Assembly (NCBI GenBank): GCA_016200155.1
Contig: JACQFG010000383.1
Coordinates: forward strand, 1 to 14,243
Direction: 5' to 3'
DNA: 14,243 bases
Source of the DNA: Planctomycetota bacterium
GTDB lineage: Bacteria; Planctomycetota; Planctomycetia; Gemmatales; Gemmataceae
In this document: in pieces, positions 12,007 through 14,243 of the stretch
How positions within the stretch are numbered: position 1 is the first letter of the stretch
Layout: each line of letters begins with the position of its first letter
Notes under the pieces: model-generated
Databases searched by the model: none
What the model was told of the DNA's origin: nothing
Seen by the model: the letters and a program-made list of their open reading frames with translations, nothing else
Position numbers and translations under genes: made by a program

Positions 12007-14243
12007 TCATGCCTTTTCGCCGTCGAAATGGCGGCTCGCTGGATCGTCCGGATCAAGCGACACCGACGCGGTCGATGCGCCGCTTTGTATCACCGCGAAG
12101 ATTGCCGGCAGGATCAGCAGCGTCGTGACCGTGGACGCGATCAACCCGCCGATGACCGCGCGGCCCAGCGGGGCGACTTGCTGGCCGCCTTCGCCCAGCG
12201 CCAGCGCCATCGGCAACATGCCGGCGATCATGGCGCAGCTCGTCATCAAGATCGGCCGCAGGCGATGTTTGGCCCCGTCGAGCGCTGCCTTCCACTGTTC
12301 GTCGCCGCGCAGCCGCGCCTTCTCGGCAAACGTCACCAGCAGGATCGCGTTCGCCGTCGCCACGCCGACGGCCATGATCGCCCCCATGAACGACTGGATG
12401 TTCAGCGTCGTGCCGGTCGCCAGGAGCGCGAGCGCCACGCCGGCGATCACCGCGGGGGACGTCGCCATCACGATCAGCGCCAGGCGGATCGACTGGAAGT
12501 ACGCCGTCAACAGCAGGAAGATCGCCAGCACCGCCACCGATAGGCCGACGGCAAGCCCGAAGAACATGTCGTTCATCGGCTCGATCTGCCCGCGCACATC
12601 GACGCTGACGCCCAGCGGCGGCTCGCCGGCATTCGCGATGGCCGTGTTGACCTTCGTGGCGACCCGGCCCAGGTCCTCGCCTTCGATGTTCGCCATGACG
12701 GTGACGAGCCGGCGCATGTTATAGCGATCGTAGCCGCCAGGCATCTTGCCTTCCTTGATGCCCGCGACGTCTTGCAGGAGCAGCTTGTTCTTGATCGGGA
12801 TCAGGCCGACCTGCTTGCCCGACTTCATACGCTCGATGGGGAACTCGATCTGCACCTGGTAGCTGATGCCCGTTTTCGGTTCGCGCCAGTAATTGGGCAC
12901 GACGAAGCGCGTCGAGGCCGTGCTGGTGACCAGGGCGCGGGCGACTTCCTCCGCCGTGGCGCCGCCGCGGCCTGCCATTTGCCGATCGATCGTCACGTCG
13001 ATGGTCGGGTAGTCGAGCGGCTGCGCATACTGCAGATCACGCAGCGAAGGGATCTTCTCGAGTTCGACCTTGACCTTGTCCGCAAAGACGAGGTTGTCCG
13101 CGTAGTTCGACCCGCTGACGACGACCTCCACGGGAGTCGCGGCGCCGAAGCTCATCACCTGATTGACGATGTCTGCCGGTTCGAACGAGAGCTTCAGGTT
13201 GCGAATACGCTCGTCGATCTGCTCGGTAGTGAACTTCTGCGAATGCAGCAGCGGACGCAGCCATTCCTCGAGCTTGCCCGGCAGCTCGTCGCGCAGTTCT
13301 TCCTTCAGCCGTTCCGTGGAATAGCCGCTGCCCGGCTTGAGGGCGATGCGCAGGACGGCCTCGTGGGGCCCGCTCATCCACTGGTAGACGCTGTTGATCG
13401 GGAAGCTGGTCGGCACGGCGCCGACGTAGCCCACAGAGATCGCAACGTTATCGGCGCCGACCTTGCCCTTGATCAGATCGAGCGTCTTGACGGCGATCTC
13501 CTCGGTGCGTTCGATGCGCGTGCCGGTCGGGGCCCGCAGCCGCAGTTGAAACTGCCCGGCATCGACCGTCGGAAAGATTTCGGTGCCAAGCTGGAACCGA
13601 TCGAGCGCGTCCACCTTGTAGAGCGAGCTGGTGCCGAGCTGACCACTCGCCAGCCAGATGAGGACGGCAGCAAGCACGAGGTAGACGGCGATCACGGGGC
13701 CGCGGACGTGCAGCAGCGATTGGACGACGCGGGTATAGCGTTCCTGAAAGCGGGCGAACCAGTCTTCCTTGTGCCCCACGTGATAATGCTGCAGCAGCCA
13801 GACCGACATCACCGGCACAAACGTGCTCGACAAAAAGTACGACGTCACCATCGAGAACCCGACGGCGAGAGAGAGCGGCACGAAAAGCGCCTGGGCCGGG
13901 CCTTGCATGAAGAACGCCGGCAGGAACACCGCCAGGATGCACAGCATCGCCAGCAGGCGCGGCACGGCGGTCTCGGCGTTGCCCAGGCGAACGGCGCGGG
14001 CGATGTTGTCGGTCAGCGACATCTGCGTGTGGATGTTTTCGACCTCGACGGTCGCCTCATCGACGAGGATGCCGACGGACAGCGCCAGGCCGCCGAGCGT
14101 CATCAGGTTGATCGACTGCCCCGTCAGCCAAAGCGCGATGACCGAGCCGAGCAGGGCCAGCGGAATATTGAGCACGACGACGATGACGCTGCGCCAGTCG
14201 CGCAGGAACAGGAAGACCATCAAGCCGGTGAGGAAAGCGCCGA
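12007..14243 (-). CDS. RND efflux permease, AcrB-type (N-terminus cut by window edge)
   Basis: The proton-driven inner-membrane pump of the tripartite system. The window holds 744 residues, from transmembrane segment 2 (AFLTGLMVFLFL) to the C-terminus, so roughly 300 N-terminal residues lie beyond base 14243; the family is about 1050. Visible landmarks are segment 4 with GILVDEATVEVENI (acidic pair coded at 14056-14061), a porter region with GTEIFPTVDAGQFQLRLRAP, a second porter half, and segments 8-12 including MGAIMAVGVATANAILLVTF and RLRPILMTSCAMIAGMLPMA. The conserved Arg of the last motif is present. The Lys that AcrB has in segment 10 (SAKNAIL) is replaced by Ala in ATANAIL (codon 12352-12354). 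In the family the acidic pair carries protons and the Lys helps. Substrates cannot be told from this sequence. It appears to be the first of the three efflux genes in the window. Confidence 0.92.
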   Translation of the reverse strand, partial: GAFLTGLMVFLFLRDWRSVIVVVLNIPLALLGSVIALWLTGQSINLMTLGGLALSVGILVDEATVEVENIHTQMSLTDNIARAVRLGNAETAVPRLLAMLCILAVFLPAFFMQGPAQALFVPLSLAVGFSMVTSYFLSSTFVPVMSVWLLQHYHVGHKEDWFARFQERYTRVVQSLLHVRGPVIAVYLVLAAVLIWLASGQLGTSSLYKVDALDRFQLGTEIFPTVDAGQFQLRLRAPTGTRIERTEEIAVKTLDLIKGKVGADNVAISVGYVGAVPTSFPINSVYQWMSGPHEAVLRIALKPGSGYSTERLKEELRDELPGKLEEWLRPLLHSQKFTTEQIDERIRNLKLSFEPADIVNQVMSFGAATPVEVVVSGSNYADNLVFADKVKVELEKIPSLRDLQYAQPLDYPTIDVTIDRQMAGRGGATAEEVARALVTSTASTRFVVPNYWREPKTGISYQVQIEFPIERMKSGKQVGLIPIKNKLLLQDVAGIKEGKMPGGYDRYNMRRLVTVMANIEGEDLGRVATKVNTAIANAGEPPLGVSVDVRGQIEPMNDMFFGLAVGLSVAVLAIFLLLTAYFQSIRLALIVMATSPAVIAGVALALLATGTTLNIQSFMGAIMAVGVATANAILLVTFAEKARLRGDEQWKAALDGAKHRLRPILMTSCAMIAGMLPMALALGEGGQQVAPLGRAVIGGLIASTVTTLLILPAIFAVIQSGASTASVSLDPDDPASRHFDGEKA

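Noticed and set aside
14221..14223. A TTG start for the permease at 14223
   Set aside because: The frame continues to the window edge and the sequence around it is transmembrane segment 2 of the family, so the gene begins outside the window.

Overview
The window is GC-rich and gene-dense, and is most likely from a member of the Planctomycetota. The case rests on protein families: a very long exported PQQ-type beta-propeller protein ending in a malectin-like domain, a Gfo/Idh/MocA oxidoreductase with a Sec signal peptide, and a compact ThiF/HesA-type E1 enzyme beside a MoaD-like protein. The lineage is inferred from these families; no rRNA or other marker gene is present. I found no tRNA, rRNA, CRISPR array, transposase or integrase, and no gene-free stretch longer than about 210 bases.

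Layout. Positions 1-6060 hold a minus-strand block, read right to left: the exported propeller/methyltransferase-fold/malectin protein (2275-6060), a MoaD/ThiS-like ubiquitin-fold protein (1902-2174), its probable ThiF/MoeB-type activating enzyme (1067-1828), and an exported Gfo/Idh/MocA protein cut by the left edge (1-988). The last has its own sigma70-like promoter. A divergent spacer (6061-6271) separates this from a plus-strand block: pxpA (6272-6967) overlapping pxpC (6964-7875), both of the 5-oxoprolinase system but with no pxpB, then a D-2-hydroxyacid dehydrogenase (7963-8943). Converging on it from the right is a minus-strand tripartite efflux operon: RND permease (12007 to the right edge, N-terminus missing), lipoprotein membrane-fusion protein (10692-11930) and TolC-like outer-membrane protein (9008-10486).

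How they work together. The three efflux genes encode the inner-membrane, periplasmic and outer-membrane parts of one pump. MoaD-like and ThiF-like proteins form a carrier/activating-enzyme pair. PxpA and PxpC belong to conversion of 5-oxoproline to glutamate, but the PxpB partner must be elsewhere or absent.

The most striking non-coding signal is a set of long intergenic inverted repeats from four sequence families (1844-1899, 2190-2270, 6187-6232, 8949-9002, 10628-10688, 11949-11999). Five of the six begin 2-7 nt from a stop codon, and none is followed by a T-tract in the direction of the gene it trails. They look like dispersed palindromic elements or 3'-end RNA structures rather than classical terminators. 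The copy at 6187-6232 also creates false N-terminal extensions on the open frames of both flanking genes.
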